From Typha latifolia (lineage: Eukaryota; Streptophyta; Magnoliopsida; Poales; Typhaceae), in NCBI GenBank assembly GCA_019914945.1, contig CM034101.1, forward strand, positions 6,645,188 through 6,709,187: a DNA stretch of 64,000 bases, in the 5' to 3' direction. Below are positions 25,439 through 40,000 of this stretch, in pieces; the stretch's first letter is position 1; every line of letters starts with the position of its first letter. Position numbers and translations under genes: made by a program. Below the pieces are notes generated by a model. That model searched no databases. It was not told the origin of the DNA and saw nothing but the letters and a program-made list of their open reading frames with translations.

Positions 25439-25843
25439 CCTGCTGTTAATAGAGGTGATGTTATAATTTGATCATAAGCTTTTAAGCATAGATCTTGCTA
25501 GCTTCTTTATTTGTTCTAAAAAAAAGGAAGGGAATTTATTCAAAGTACACAATATTCAAAGCATTCTATCCTGTCTAATTAACCTGCTGTTAAGCTTTTA
25601 AGCATAGATCTTGCCAGCTTCTTTATTTCTTCTTAAAAAAGAAAGGGAATTTATTCAAAGCACACAATATTCAAAGCATTCTATCATGTCTAATTAACCT
25701 GCTGTTAATAGAGGTGATGTTATAATTTGCTCATAAACTTTTAAGCATAGATCTTGCTAGCTTCTTTATTTCTTCTTAAAAAAGAAAGGGAATTTATTCA
25801 AAGCACACAATATTCTAAGCATTCTATTACATCATGTCTAGTA
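25439..25843. repeat. Three-copy tandem repeat (about 145 bases)
   Basis: Units start with CCTGCTGTTAA at 25439, 25583 and 25698. The first is 144 bases, the second 115 (it lacks about 29 bases of the 'atagaggtgatgttataatt' part), the third about 145. Units share 'agcatagatcttgc-agcttc' and 'gggaatttattcaaag'. They differ by a few substitutions and homopolymer lengths only, so the duplication is fairly recent. Confidence 0.85.
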
Positions 25844-28028
25844 TCATTTGATCCCTATGTTCTGCTTTTAATACTTAAGAAATTATTCTGTTGTTAATTT
25901 TTTTCTTAAATAACAATTTTTGTACAAATTAGTTAAATTAACTATAGATGTAAAATGACATTAATATCTCTAAGAAAGTAACTTTTTAAGGTTAGAAATT
26001 AGTAGAAAGAGCAATCAATTTTTAAGGTCAATTTTTTTTTTTCCTTTTAAACTTTCGAGTGCAATATAATTTTTTCTATTTGGATCAATTGCTGTCAGGT
26101 TAAATTTAACTCAAAATACTTTTAAGATATTAAAAGCGAAAACAGGGCCGACTAAAAGTACATACATATTAAATTCCAAAGGGACTATATATCGAAATGC
26201 CAAAAGATTAAAAAACACTAAAGATTCTCCAAATTAAATTTGTTAGGTATAATGCTGTACTTTGACTAATATTTTCCTTAATCCCTATAGCTTTCTGAAA
26301 TGAACTTAATGGGTTTAATTAAGTTGTTCGATTTATTTTATTAGATCCACTTGATTGCAAATTAACAAGTGATTATTTTGTTATGTTTCTCTTTCCATTA
26401 CTTTAGGCCTTGTCTGATGACATAAAGTGAGTAAACTAACTCCTCCTATTGCTTTCAGTGGACCTATAAATATAACTTTATGCTTCGTGCCGAAAGGATG
26501 TAGCAAAGTAATATAATGATATTACGTTCAATGATTCCTACCTACAAGTGGAGCTTTTAATAAATTTATCAACTAGACATCATTATTTAATCATATAACT
26601 TCATCTATTTGCACCAAATTAATTTACTTAAGACTAGCTAGGCTATATGTTTGGTATATTCTAAAGATGGCTTGTCTAATTTTTTAGCCATTTTCTTTCA
26701 AAGAACATAATTATGAAGAAACACCCATTTATTTAATGCTGATATTTATCAAAATAACCACCAGATTTAAAGAGAGTTAGACAGAGGAATAAGAGAGTTT
26801 ATTTTGGAACCTTAAGCATAGGATGTTGTAGGGATGATTAATAGGAGACTAAGAAGCCCCCATAACAATACGGGTTCCTTGTTGAAAGAAATATAATGGT
26901 GAACAGTGATTTTTTTATTTATTTTTGGGGTACTTAGATAAGTTATAAACTTATTTACGAGACTAGAAAACTTCTAGTTCATGTAGGCGAGAATCGCTTC
27001 CTGAGATAGCGGTTTTGTTTTGTTATACAAAGGTCGCTACTCGATGAATAATTCTTGGCACCCATAGAAAATTAAAGTGTGGATGTAAAAATCTCTCAAT
27101 CATTGAGCAGTTAATATGTATGTTCATATTTTCCTATATTAAGGTAACCAAAATTACTTCACAGAGAAAGTGATCTATATTAAGTAAAACCACTGACCAA
27201 AATGTATATATATTTTCCTACATACAGGTACAAACATTCACTTGGATCAAAACTCAACTAATGGGATAAATAAATTTGAAACTCACCTGAATGGATACAT
27301 TGTTTAGTGTGGAAGAAAAATATTTTGTGAATAAAGGGCACTGAGATACTCGAATCATCATTTTGGTTATAGACCAAGATGGGTTAGCTTTCTAATAACA
27401 ACAGCTTATACCATACTTTGTAAAGCTACTCAAATGGATAGAGTGCATCACACAGTGCAGAATAAATGCAAACTACGCAACCATATATGCAACATCTAAT
27501 TGGATAAAGAGAAGAAAATTTGAATATAGGGAGCAACTATAACTGCATTTCTTCGTGGATTACAGTAACGATCAATTTCCCATACAAGACTTAGCACTAC
27601 TTTAAATTACAATTTGCAAGATCTTGTAACTCAAATCATGCTTCTCGCTTTTAAAAGATCAGCCTTACAGTGAATGCTGAAACATCATGAAGAAAGGTGA
27701 ATAACTAAAATGTAATGTGATGTACTTCATGAACAATCTAACCATGGTGTATTTTCTGGCTGTTAATTAATCTACTCACTTGATTAGATTGTTCCTCATA
27801 ATAAGGGGCATGCAGATCAACTCCAAAATAACCCTTTAAACCCTTGAATATTCACCCTGGAGTAAAAGAAAAGTAGAATTTTCAGCATCCAATATAAAGA
27901 TAGGAACCATGCAACATATTAGAAGCTCTCAATTACAACACATGAAATGCAAGAAACCACATCAAGGATGAAGTTTACTTTGAGAGGTGTTCTTTACGGC
28001 TTACACAGCTTCGAAAGATACCTTATAA
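25844..28028. other. Intergenic, no gene recognised
   Basis: AT-rich DNA between the convergent DUF1442 and ICT1-like genes. No frame or repeat could be assigned. The last 200 bases or so (27830-28028) would be the 3' UTR of the ICT1-like gene. Confidence 0.4.
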
Positions 28029-31000
28029 TCAATCCCAACTATCTCTGTTCCTTCTAATTGCCTTCTTCTGTGAGAGAGCTTTTTTATTCTGAATCCTCTT
28101 TTGGTCTTCAATAGCAGCGCTTAAGTCAAGAGAAATAAGAGAAATTACAATTCTAGCTCCATTACTCACAAATCAATATAATTATATAATAACATTTTCA
28201 GGTCAAAAAGAATACTCTAGTTTTCTTTTATTGTGAACGTCATATTTAAAGCTTGTAAATTGGCATGATTGGCATGCATCCACTACTATCATGGAATCAG
28301 AATTATTAATTTGAAAGATACACGAGATGAGCAAATATGGATTAACTACCAACAACCAGGGAGCTAAATACACAATTTTCAGTGAAAATAAAGTAACAGT
28401 GTTTCTTAAATATATTAATCTTAAATTAGGGGACATCATGGCTTACAATTTTTCAATCCTTTTCTTTTGTTCTTCCGAAGGAGGTGGTGGAACATATGAT
28501 GCAGCATTTATGATAGCCTGTTTAGAAACACAAATAAAAGAAGACAATACATGAGAAGGGCAGGGATGTAAGAGAACATACAAAAATAGTAGGCTATGAA
28601 GAAAGCTTTTACTGCTTCCAGAAGGAAGAAAAGACTAAAGGCTCACTGGTGGACCTGTAATTTCTCCAGAGCATCTTCAATATTACCTCTGCAGAAATGA
28701 TAGAATATAACAACTGCATTTATAACTTGTAGGAAATAGTACAGAAAAATTACATCAGAAAAAAGATGAAAACTTACTTCTGTGTTCTAGTCTTCGTAGA
28801 AGAGATCACAAGCTCCCCATCCTTGTTAATGCGATTCTTTTCCTGTAAATATATTTGGATCTAAATTAAATCAAAATCATATGATAGAGAGTGAAGAGCA
28901 CAAAAAATAGTAAATAGGAACCAAAACATAAATAGCACAAAAATCAGTAAGATGAAAGCATATCAACTTGGCACCGTTCCAAGGCAAATATAAAAGGAAG
29001 ACATTTAATCCAAGGGCCTTAAAGAATAACCATTTGAAGTATTCGCTCCTTGATTCTCTCACCCAGCCAATGTGCTCGCTTGACATTAAAGCGCATGTCC
29101 ACCTTAGTGTTCACTGAAAGATAACATATGTTAATAACAAAGAAAGAAAGATAAGAAAGCAATTAATACCACTTAAATGCGTTTTCTAACACTTTTACAT
29201 GCTAATATAATTAAGAACTTGCTACCACCTGGCAAGACGAAAACACAAGTCAGAGACAAATGATAATAAAATATTAAAAACTTGGATAGGCATTGCAAAG
29301 CTACAGTATTATCCTTAAAAAAAATTAAGATTCAGAAAAGCTAAAGTCTTAACAATTAATTAAATAAAACTCAAATTTAACAACTCAGAACATCTACCTT
29401 GTCAATAAACTAAAATTCCTAGTTGTTCAGCATATCATCCAAATCTTTTACCCACAATAAGGGGGATCAGCTAGAGCACAACAAAAAGATGAAAAAGCTC
29501 CAAAAAGTTTGGAGATTTTTATAACCATCGACCAATATACACATTCATTGTGATATCCCTGAGCCAAAAACAAATATTAACACATGATCTCTAATGATAT
29601 TTACTCAGTTTCGAGGTTGAAATTCATTTTTGTGCTGGTAAAATGTGGTGACCTTTAACTTTAGGTAGATCTTCATTGGTGTCCAATAGCAATTATTCGG
29701 TTTCAAGGACGAAACTTACTTTAACAGTGTTAGAATGTGGAAAACCTTAGTGTCTAATGGCATACATTATGAATCACTTGTCTTGTTTAGATTTAAAAAA
29801 GAGTATATATTCTTCTAATTTTGAAATCACAATATTAGACAAAAAAGAACTAGTTAAGCATGATTAATAAAAAAGATGTAATGTTTCCTCAAGGAGAATA
29901 TGTTATGCTAAACTGGATTTTTGGTAATGACCAAGGTTCCCAGTATCGGGATCGGGATCGGTATCGGGCGTCCAGAAAAATGATACGTATCGGCCGTATT
30001 GGCCGTTCATATCGGATCGGACTATGTTTTAATTATATAAAATTCTAAATATTATTTAAAAATACAGAAAAATTTAGAAAAAATGCTAAAAAATAAGAAA
30101 ACAAAAATTATTCACATATAAAGTCTAAAGACTTAAAAAAATGTATTAACTTACTCAAAATTTAAAACTTTGATGAATACCAAACTGGTTCTCGTAAATT
30201 TCTATAGACTTCATCATCATAATCACCATAAGTTTGTAAATATTGATGTCCGGGACCTGATGCTCCAAAAAGTGATTCCATCATACTAGTCATATTGTAT
30301 GGATCTTGTTGTATGACTTGCATTTGAGGAGGATAATAACCAGCATTTGGATCTTGTGCCTAAGAATACTGAGGATAATAACTAGCATATGGATCTTGTG
30401 ATGGCTCCAAACAATAAATATTTGATGTACCATAATTATAGGAACCAAAATGTATCTCATGACGACGTCGCTGATATGTATATATATCCTCAGTTTCTCT
30501 GTCTTCACTCCTTATGCCTCCTTGACTTTCCTCAACAAATGTAGATAGAACGATCTCACCACCATATGTATCATCAAGATTATGACTGGTATTAGTAGGT
30601 ATACTATCTCTCGCTGCTAAATGACTCGTACCAGCCTCTGCCCTCGTCGTGGTCTCTCTCAATATTTCATCTAACCATGGGTTATCTCTGTCATCTAATA
30701 ACCTGTCCTCTATTTCTCTGATCCATGAAGTCAAGGGGTCTTCTTCATCAAAAACATGATTTAAATCAATCAGTTGTTCATTTTATGCCTTTCTTCTTAA
30801 ATTTCTGTCCCTCAATCTCATATTATAATGACAAAAAACTAACTTCTTCAATCTTTCCATTGTCAATCGGTTACGTGTTTTTGTGTGGATTAAGGAGAAA
30901 GTATTTCAATTTCTTTTACACTATGATGAAGACATAGTTTGACTTAAAATCTTATTTGCTATTGGCGTCAAATTTGGTGTCTCCTCCCATCCATAGATAG

Positions 31001-34000
31001 ATCACCATTCAGCTGGAGTGTTATGAGATATAGCTGTAGCAACTTTAGCAGTACTAAATTGCCCAGCTCTCAATCAATATCTCTCCATCTGAAATCAGAA
31101 ATATATTATTAGTTTATTGATTATATTGAAAGTTAAAACTTGAAACAAATAATAATAAAATTATTTAATTGAATCATAACTCACTTCTCTATCACATAGG
31201 ATTTGTTTATGAATATCGGGCTCAAGCTTGCTAATTACCTTTTTAACCCCCAACAAGACTTCACTATTATTATTGACATTTTTAGAGAATTGAAATCTTG
31301 GATTAAGAAAATATCCTGTAGAAATTTAAAATTTGTAAGTATTCAAATTTTTAAATATTCATAAATAAAAATAAATTAGTAAATTAAAACTTAAAACTTA
31401 AAAGCATGCCTACTAGCAACATATATATTTCTATGTAGTTGTTTATTCCATCTAGAATCAATCATCCTCTACTACTTCCTATAACTTTGGCCCACATTTT
31501 TTTTTATTGATTCTTTAGCTATGTCCATTGCCTCATATAAGAAACCCATCTCAGATTTGTCATCACTGTCTACAAGTCTTAATAATTTGACAAGAGGCTC
31601 AAATATTGCAATGGCAATTGTAATATTATCCCAAAATGTATTTTCAAAAGCCATATTTTTCAAAGTTTCACATAAAGATTTATCTTTAGGTTTCATATTC
31701 TTAATTTTTATAGACCACTCCTGTGATGTAAACATCCGCATAATATCATCCTTGTAGCGCATGATGCTCTTCAAGGCTAAAAAGTGAGTGGCAAATCTAG
31801 TGACCCCGGGTCTGATGATCTCCCTAGCATCAGTCATCTGCCTGAGTAAATTAAGAACCCAACCATGGTTATATATAAAATTTGTTAACCTCTGACTTTC
31901 ACGTATGACCATGTCAATTTCAGGCTCTTTTGCAATATCATCTAACATCATATCAATACAATGTGCAGCACATGGCGTCCAATATAAATGAGGTCTTTTA
32001 ATCATCAGTAAATTTCCAGCAACTTTATAATTTGCCCCATTATCAATAATCACTTGGACTACTCTTTTTTCACCGATTTCTTATACCACCTCATCCATTA
32101 ACTGACAAATATAATGTGCATTTTTGAAATGAGCAGTAGCATCCACAAACTTCAAAAATATTATCTCTATGCCAGAGTACACTAAGAAATTAATTATATT
32201 TATTCTGTTTTGTGTACCCCACCCATCACACATTAGTGTACAACCAAATTCATCCTAATACCGTTTAAATGTCTTAATATAAGTATGAAGTTCATCTACC
32301 TCTGAGTTAAGATATTTAGTAGTAATATCATTTGAACTAGGAGAGTGAACACCAGGCACTACTGATTATATAGCATCCACCATAGTGTGATAGTAAAGAC
32401 TATCAGCTACATTGAAATGAATATGGTTATAGAAGAAAAATTTAGAGATAGTCCTACCAATGTGTTTCTTTGCATTTTTAATTCCTTTGAGAGCTGTCTT
32501 GATGGAAGTTTTCTAAAGATATGTATCCATTGGACCAATATTTTTAGACTCTGCTGTACCACCAAGAGTCCTATGGGTAGAACTGCTGCCCCCATATTCT
32601 CTCTCCTCATATATTAATTGATCTAGATCTCTGAAAGTTACCATCAGTGCTTCTTCTCATCTCTTCCTTTTCTCTATGCATATTTTTGCTCTCTTTCATT
32701 ACTCTCTTCATCTGTCTCTCCTCTTTATCCTCCTCACTTTGCTCACTACTATCATCATCAATGTGTACATGATTATGCATCAATTCTTCACGAATCATTG
32801 ACTCTTTTTGTTGTGAAAATTGTTTATCCTTCTTTTTGCCAATTAAATGACCCAACATCTGCTTTCTAACTTCCAAAGGCACTTGAGTGCAAGCTGCTAC
32901 ATTTCCTTGTCTTTCAGCTAAATGTTCTTTCAAACGACTGACATCACCACTCATTTCATTTCCACACCAGTTGCATTTAACGCGTCTTTTATCTTGCACA
33001 ATAGTGCTGCAATGTTGCCACCCAATACGGTGTCATATGACTTCTCTTTTGGAGCCATTGATATTTTAACTCTGCAACTAAAAAACATAAACAAAAATTA
33101 AAATAAAATATAAAATATAAAATAATTTAAAATTTAGAAGGCATAACTGCATAAGCAGCACAAGGTACTGCTGCAGCAGAGAAGCTGCTGCTATGCTGAG
33201 AAGCAGCATTGCTGCAGTGCAGCTACTGCACAATGAAAAAAAAAACTTACCTAAGGTCGCCGAAGATCGAGGTCGTCAAATCTTCATCGGAGAACGTCGC
33301 CAGAGGTCGAGGTCACTAGAGATCTACTCACTACTCAGTCGCCGGTGAGAAAGAGAGTAAGAGATCCGTGAGAAAGAGAGAAAGAAAGAAAAGAGAGAAA
33401 GAGAGGAAAAAAAGAAAAGAGAGATAGAGAAAAGGGAGAGAGGCAAGTGGGGGTGGGGACATCAATTATTGATGTCCCCTAGGTCGGATCCGAGTCGAAT
33501 CCGGTCGGATCTAAACCTGTTCCCACCCGTTTCGGTCAAGATTGGCTGAAACCAAAACTGCCAAAACCCCAGCCGAAACCAGCAAACCGACTGGTTTCAG
33601 CTGGGATCGGGATCGGCTAGGGCCGATCTCGATCCGTTTCAGCCAATCCCACTCGGGATCAGCCCAAACTGGGAACCTTGGTAATGACTAGATTAGCACT
33701 AATAATTTGATTAGTGAGCTAATTGAATTTACATTCCACAATTGAATGATTACCTAAGTGGGTGTTCACTTATTTAGAACTTTATTCTTTTATGTTTAAA
33801 TGTAATTTAACCAAGGTTCGTCGGATCAGCTGATCCCAATCCAGACCCAATCCCAGTCATTGGCCAGGATCGGCTGGTTTTGATTAAACCGAGCCAGATC
33901 CGATCAATTATTGATGTCCCCAAGCGAGAACTCTTTCTTTTTCTCTCTTTACTCTTTTCTTCTAACTCTCTCTCTCTCACTCCTTTCTTCTTTTCTTCTC

Positions 34001-37000
34001 TCCCTACTTTTCCTAACAAAGAGATCTAGCTCCAGGTCCTAGATATCATTATTTACAAACTTATAGTTATTATAATGACGACGACCACAGGGATTTATAA
34101 GAACTAGCTCGGTATTCATCAAAATTTTAAGTTTTGAGTAAGTACTTTTGTTTAATTTTTAGGGCTCATATGTGAATAATTATTATTTTCTTTCTTTTGT
34201 CATGTTTTCTAAATTTTTAGAAATTTTTCTGTATTTTTAAATAATATTTAGAATTTTATGTAATTAAAAAAAAGAAATTTATATATAACACCCTGTATTT
34301 TTTTAAAATTATAGTTTACACCCTACATTTTCACTATTTGCAAATCAAGCCCTATGATTTAGCAAATATATGCAAAAAACACTATGTCGTTAGATCAGTT
34401 AGTTAAACTTAACCAAATCTCTAAGTTAAGTTAACTAAACTAAAAAAATTATAAAAATACCCTCAACCAAGTCATACTAAAGGCATGTCATTTTAAAAAC
34501 AAGGGCATTTTAGTCATTTTAAAAATATAATATTTTTACTTAATGAAATATTCTGATGATGTTAGTTCAAATCTAACTCTGAGTGTTTTCTATACATATT
34601 CGCTAAATTGTCCTCTAATTTTTAAATAGTAAAAATATAGGATGTAAACCACAATTAAGTTATAAAGTAAGGTGTTATATATAAATTTTCCTTAAAAAAT
34701 ATCTAATCCAGGCAACCAATATGGCCGATCTAGCTAATCCAGCTTATACATATTGTTTTTTTGGAAGGCCGATCCCGATCCCAATTTCTCAAACCTTGAA
34801 TTTAACAAACATGGGATGATTAATTGTCTATAAGTGCCAACCTAGCATGTAAGAAATATAATGCCTTGTGCTATTTCTAGATCAAGATTAAGAACACTTA
34901 TAGAAGCTATTTTTAGATGGTCCTCTCCTTAAAAGGCTAGAATAGAGAGAACAAAAGAGAGAAATGAGAAGGAAATTAGGATGCCAAAGAGAAAGCTCTC
35001 TCAATGAATTTAAGTTCCTACTCATGAATTTTTCACTTCTCAAAGGTATGTTCCATCATGTTTCTTTTTATCCCTATGGTCTCAAAGGTATGTTTTATCA
35101 TTTGCTCTTTTTATCCCTATAGTGCATTTCTAAAAGAAGGTAGAAAGATAGAAGATTTTAGACTAAATTAGAGACTCTTAAGCTAAAGGTGTTTTCACAT
35201 GTTCTTTAATCTCTATAGTGTTACTCTAAGATTGGACATAAAAAGAATAATTCAAACCTAATTAGCGGTTGTTTTTTGAAGTGTTCTAAGCAAAGTTTGG
35301 ACTCTTATTTCATACTTAGAAGAACTATTTTAGAAACATAGTATTGTCAAAAAGGAATACTCAAAAATGATTATGGCTATCATGTTTGAGGTTTATATGT
35401 AGATTTAGAATATTAAATATTGAATTCTCACTAGTAAAGGTATTGATTCTCAACTTTCTCCTACACTTTTAATCCCTGTGTTATTTTTAAGGATAAAATT
35501 AGAAAAACCAAAATTAGGGGTTGCTCTATTAAACTGTTTTGTGCAGATTTTGGAAATCCATCCATCACTAGAGAAACCTTTTAGATATGTTGCATAACGT
35601 GGGCTGTTGAGGAAAATACCATCAGATATGTTTCTAGATTGTATAATCGATTGGTATCTTGCTTCTAATTCAGCTGATGCTAGTATTTCAAATGTGTTCT
35701 CTCATGTTGCTTTTAATTTCTTGGTGGTACTTCAAGGATGAAGTTAACAGAAAGACAGATCCACAAGAATTATGAGTTGATATTTGAGAGACTATTATGC
35801 TGATTTTGGGCTTTTAATTCACAAACTGAGAGAGTACTTCTATCATAGTGTGGTCCAGAAAAGTTAACTTTTGCTAATATGACAAGTCCTAGATTGGATA
35901 AGTATAAATAAGTCCCTAAAGATTATTGTTGAGGCTTATATGTTGAAGGTTTCTTTGATTTTAGGTTCTTAATCCATGATTAGAAGATGTATTTCAGATT
36001 TGATATTGTCTAAAGGAAATGATTAAGTTGCATTTTAGTCTACTTATCTATGATTAGAGGATATATTTCCAGATTTTATGTTGCCTAAGGGGTTTGGTTT
36101 TGTTTTAGCAAAAGTTTAATCATTTAAAGAGTTTGGTCGTTGAAGTGGATTGTTTCAAGATACAAGTAAGAAGTATATTTTATGGTATTAGAAAGAGTAG
36201 TATCTTATGTAATTCAACTAGAATTAGCTGAAAATATTGTGCCCAAATACTTAGAAGTTGTTGAGCTTATAAAGTACAATTAGCTAACTTAATTTATCAG
36301 TAAAATTGTAGGATATTAATTAGAGATTTGGTAGTATAGAAATAGGAGCTGAAGCTATGTTGTTTGCATTTTTCATGTTGATTTAAAGTCACTTCCAACT
36401 AATGTTTTTGGAGCTGGAAATTGATTACCTAAATGTGAGTAGAATTGGTTTATCCTATGTATGTGGGTATAGTATTTTTCAACTACAAATGGAATTTGGA
36501 TTTGGTATGATTCTCTATTTGGTACTTCTTTACACTTCTGATTCGATGGAAATGTTCTCATGTTTGATATATGTAAAAGTTTGGTTTTATGGATGATTCT
36601 GTTTGATATATATTTTTTCATAAATGCATTATACGAATTATATGTCTTTGAAAGAGCTACATGTGTTAATTTTATGCACAAAATGAGCTTCATATTTGAA
36701 GCTTTGGAAAACTATATTTGATTATGCAACCATTATCAAATTTTCTTTATATCCGGTGGTTAATTACTGAACACTAAAGCCTCGTTTACTTTAAGAATAA
36801 AACCAATTTTAGAATAAATATTCTTCTTTGTGATTCCCAAAATAAAAATTTTATTTTAGGAATAACTATTCATCTATTCACTTGTATTTTGAAATAAGAG
36901 TGTAATAATTACTTTTGATGTAATATAAAGTGAAGAAAAATATAAAAAAAAGGCATTTTATTTTTTATGAAATTACTATGAATACACTTTAGTTTAATAT

Positions 37001-40000
37001 AAAATAGGTTGATGAGATATATCAAAGGTAAATTAGTAATTGAATTTGTGTGTGGTATAAGATGTAATTTTAATGTATTCTAGAATAAGGTTATTATAGT
37101 GTTCAACTGGTATTCTGGAATAATAGGTTATATTCTAGAATAAGAAAAAAAGTTATTCCTAAAGTGAATGGAGGTTAATATGTTATCATATGGAAATAAA
37201 TCCAAAAATTCTATTATCTTGGATTATAACTGGGATAGAACCCGGTGCCATGGGGGTTAATAAAGGGTGACCCTAGTATGGCCAATACATTAATTATCTG
37301 GTATTCTAGAGTTAAAATGAGGCAGGTCTATCAACACTCAGCATGGTTATTAAAATTGATAATATACTTGAGATGTTATGTTTATTCTAGCTTACGATAT
37401 ATGGCATGACTTTGATTTTGCTATATGCATTGGATTTATGCATTAAAGCTTCGTTTGGAATTGGAGCTATTTGCTTACTGTGATATGGGTTTCATTGCAT
37501 ATTCGGTTTTTTAAAAATGATTTTACACATTAGGCTAGCTGTGACCTTATCATATTATTTGCCTCATTTAAGAATTCTCTTAAGAAGTGTGAAGACATAG
37601 CAGGACTCATAACAACATAAATTTTTATCGCACATTAGTTGTCTCTTGTTGTGAAAATTGTACTATTTTGTATTCTACCCCCTATCAAGGGCAGCTACTA
37701 AACTCTTGTGGTTTAATTATGGCATATAGACATTTGATGATACTGTTGTAAATAAGACACCAAAGTTTCATTTAATACAGTGATATTTCTTTAGATGTAC
37801 CACCACACTAGTTAAAAAATTTGAGTATTAACTTCAGCTTATTAGAAAAAAATAGTGGAATTATTGTGTTTTAGTGTCTATAGATAGAAAATTGTGGAAG
37901 ATGTTCTGGTAGGCCTTGCATCCTATTGGGAATAGACTCAGTAGGTTGCGGCTGGTCACATGCCTATCTACTATAGTGCTAATAGTAAGACTGTGACAAG
38001 AACCCTCTAGAAATTGGTGCAAACTTCTTGGGCAACACAAAATCGGACAATGGAGAGGCTGGCCACTTTCTTGATTGGAGTTTAGGAGCATGTGACCTAA
38101 GAGCAATCCTCTAGAGAATCGCTAAACATGGGAATAATCTAGAGCCTAGACAAGGGTGAAAAACAAGATCTAATTTAGGGTCCTGGTTTTGTCTCTTAGG
38201 CTACAGCTAAGCTAAAGAGAAAAAAGGAAGCCTAATCCTCATTTCTGATTATATGTCCCATTGAATAAGTGGTGAAAAATAATTAGATAGTCGACTGAGA
38301 AAGCCAAAATGAAGTGCATTTCAATTGATGGAGTTGATAATATGAATTGCAACAAAAACCGTAAATGATTTCATAAAGCTGCAACAAATACTCTTTATGA
38401 AACTCGAACATGGATTTTGGTCTTTCACAAGAAACTGTCTTGAAGATACAGAGAAGAGAAAAGGAGAAAATAAAAGTATTAACAAACCTTTATTGACATT
38501 TTGACCACCAGGTCCCCCACTTCTTGCATAACTAACAGTGACATGATCTGTAAAATAGAAGTATTTTATATCAGATAAAATCATAAAAGAGAACATCATA
38601 TTCGGCTTACATGTTTCAATATTCAAGAAAGCCAAAGGAGAATGATATTTGGACCAATGTACTTCACTATTATATGCATATACCAGTTTCGCCTCTAAAA
38701 TGCTCTTGGCATCCAATGTACTTCAATATTAAATGCATATACCAGTATCATCTCTAAAATTCTCTTGGCATTAAATTTTACGAGATTTCTACCAATCAGG
38801 ATTCTGGAAGGAGCTGTTTCTATGGGTCAGAGCTACGACAGTAATGTGCACAAATCTTTCCCTCATGTAACTTGGCAATACAAACAAAGGGAAGTATAAT
38901 CTTGCAGTGCATAATAAAATGAATATATATGTACAGAAACTGTGACAGAAATTGTATGCACATCAAGAGTACAGGCAAAGCACTAAAACCTTAGGGGATG
39001 CTCCTTCCTATGGGAATTCGGGTCTTTCCAATTTAACTAGTATCATAATTTCTGAATTTCTGCGTGAATCAAGATTGAGATTGAGGAAAGGCATCCATAA
39101 GCCATTAGTTCTTTAGTATCCAGATCAAGAGAAAGAAAAAGTGGAATCCAAGCACTTAACTACTTTTCCTTCTTGGACTCTGTTGCTTATTATTCCAAGC
39201 TAGTGAAGAAAGTAAGATCAAGACTGATCGGGCCCTCTCCTTCGCTAACGCTCTCTTTCTTTTCTTTTGCTGGTTTTTGGTGGCGCTTACTCCTTTGGTC
39301 GGCAAAGACAAGGAGAATAGGAAAAAAGAGAATCATAACATTGTCCTTCTTGTTATTTTTTTTTATCCCTTGCTTGAGTTCAGCTCAATCATGCGAAATA
39401 GAAGAACCGTTCACGATGCTTAATCTTTCAATAAAATACTCGTTATATCAATTAATAAATGGAAAGAATTAGGCATTTAATTAGTTCATAAATCATGATA
39501 AGAATTCCATATGTATGGTTAGGTTCCATACGTCCCATGGAACCTATACAGGTAAAGTCTCTTTTGACCTAATGGAACTAGGAATTTGAGTTTGTTTTAG
39601 GTTTCCTATCTATCCCTTCTTAAAAGATAGGATGGAAGTCTCTTGTAATGATGGTTATAATTTTATTAGAAAGAAATAAAGAAAATATGATTTCTTCATC
39701 TTCCTATGCATGCAGCAGTGTGACACCAAACTCTTCGATGTGATTTCAGCAAGCGAGAGTGACTCCTTGTTCTTTTCTTCCTTACAATCTTTCTTATCTC
39801 AATATCCTTTTGTTTTATATGTTTTCTTTGATTCTTTAATGCTGATGCAAAAGAAGGCTTTTGTTACTGTAGCACTGTACTGTCAATACTGCAGCACTGA
39901 GCCGTCAAGGACTGTAGCAATCCATAGAATTTTCCTTCTCTTATCATTGATCTTATTCTTCAATCATTTGCTCTCCTAAATATGTATTACATCAATTTGG

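Noticed and set aside
30360..30734. 124-codon minus-strand frame as an independent gene
   Set aside because: It is the acidic, tyrosine-rich tail of the hAT transposase, downstream of its dimerisation domain and within the element's terminal repeats.
38321..38716. 131-codon frame containing the GGQ motif taken as a gene on its own
   Set aside because: Only 60 bases of it are exon 2 of the ICT1-like gene; the rest reads into both introns.
39173..39472. Possible mitochondrial DNA insert
   Set aside because: The frame has an organellar flavour (hydrophobic, WWRLLLWS) but I could not match it to any mitochondrial gene.
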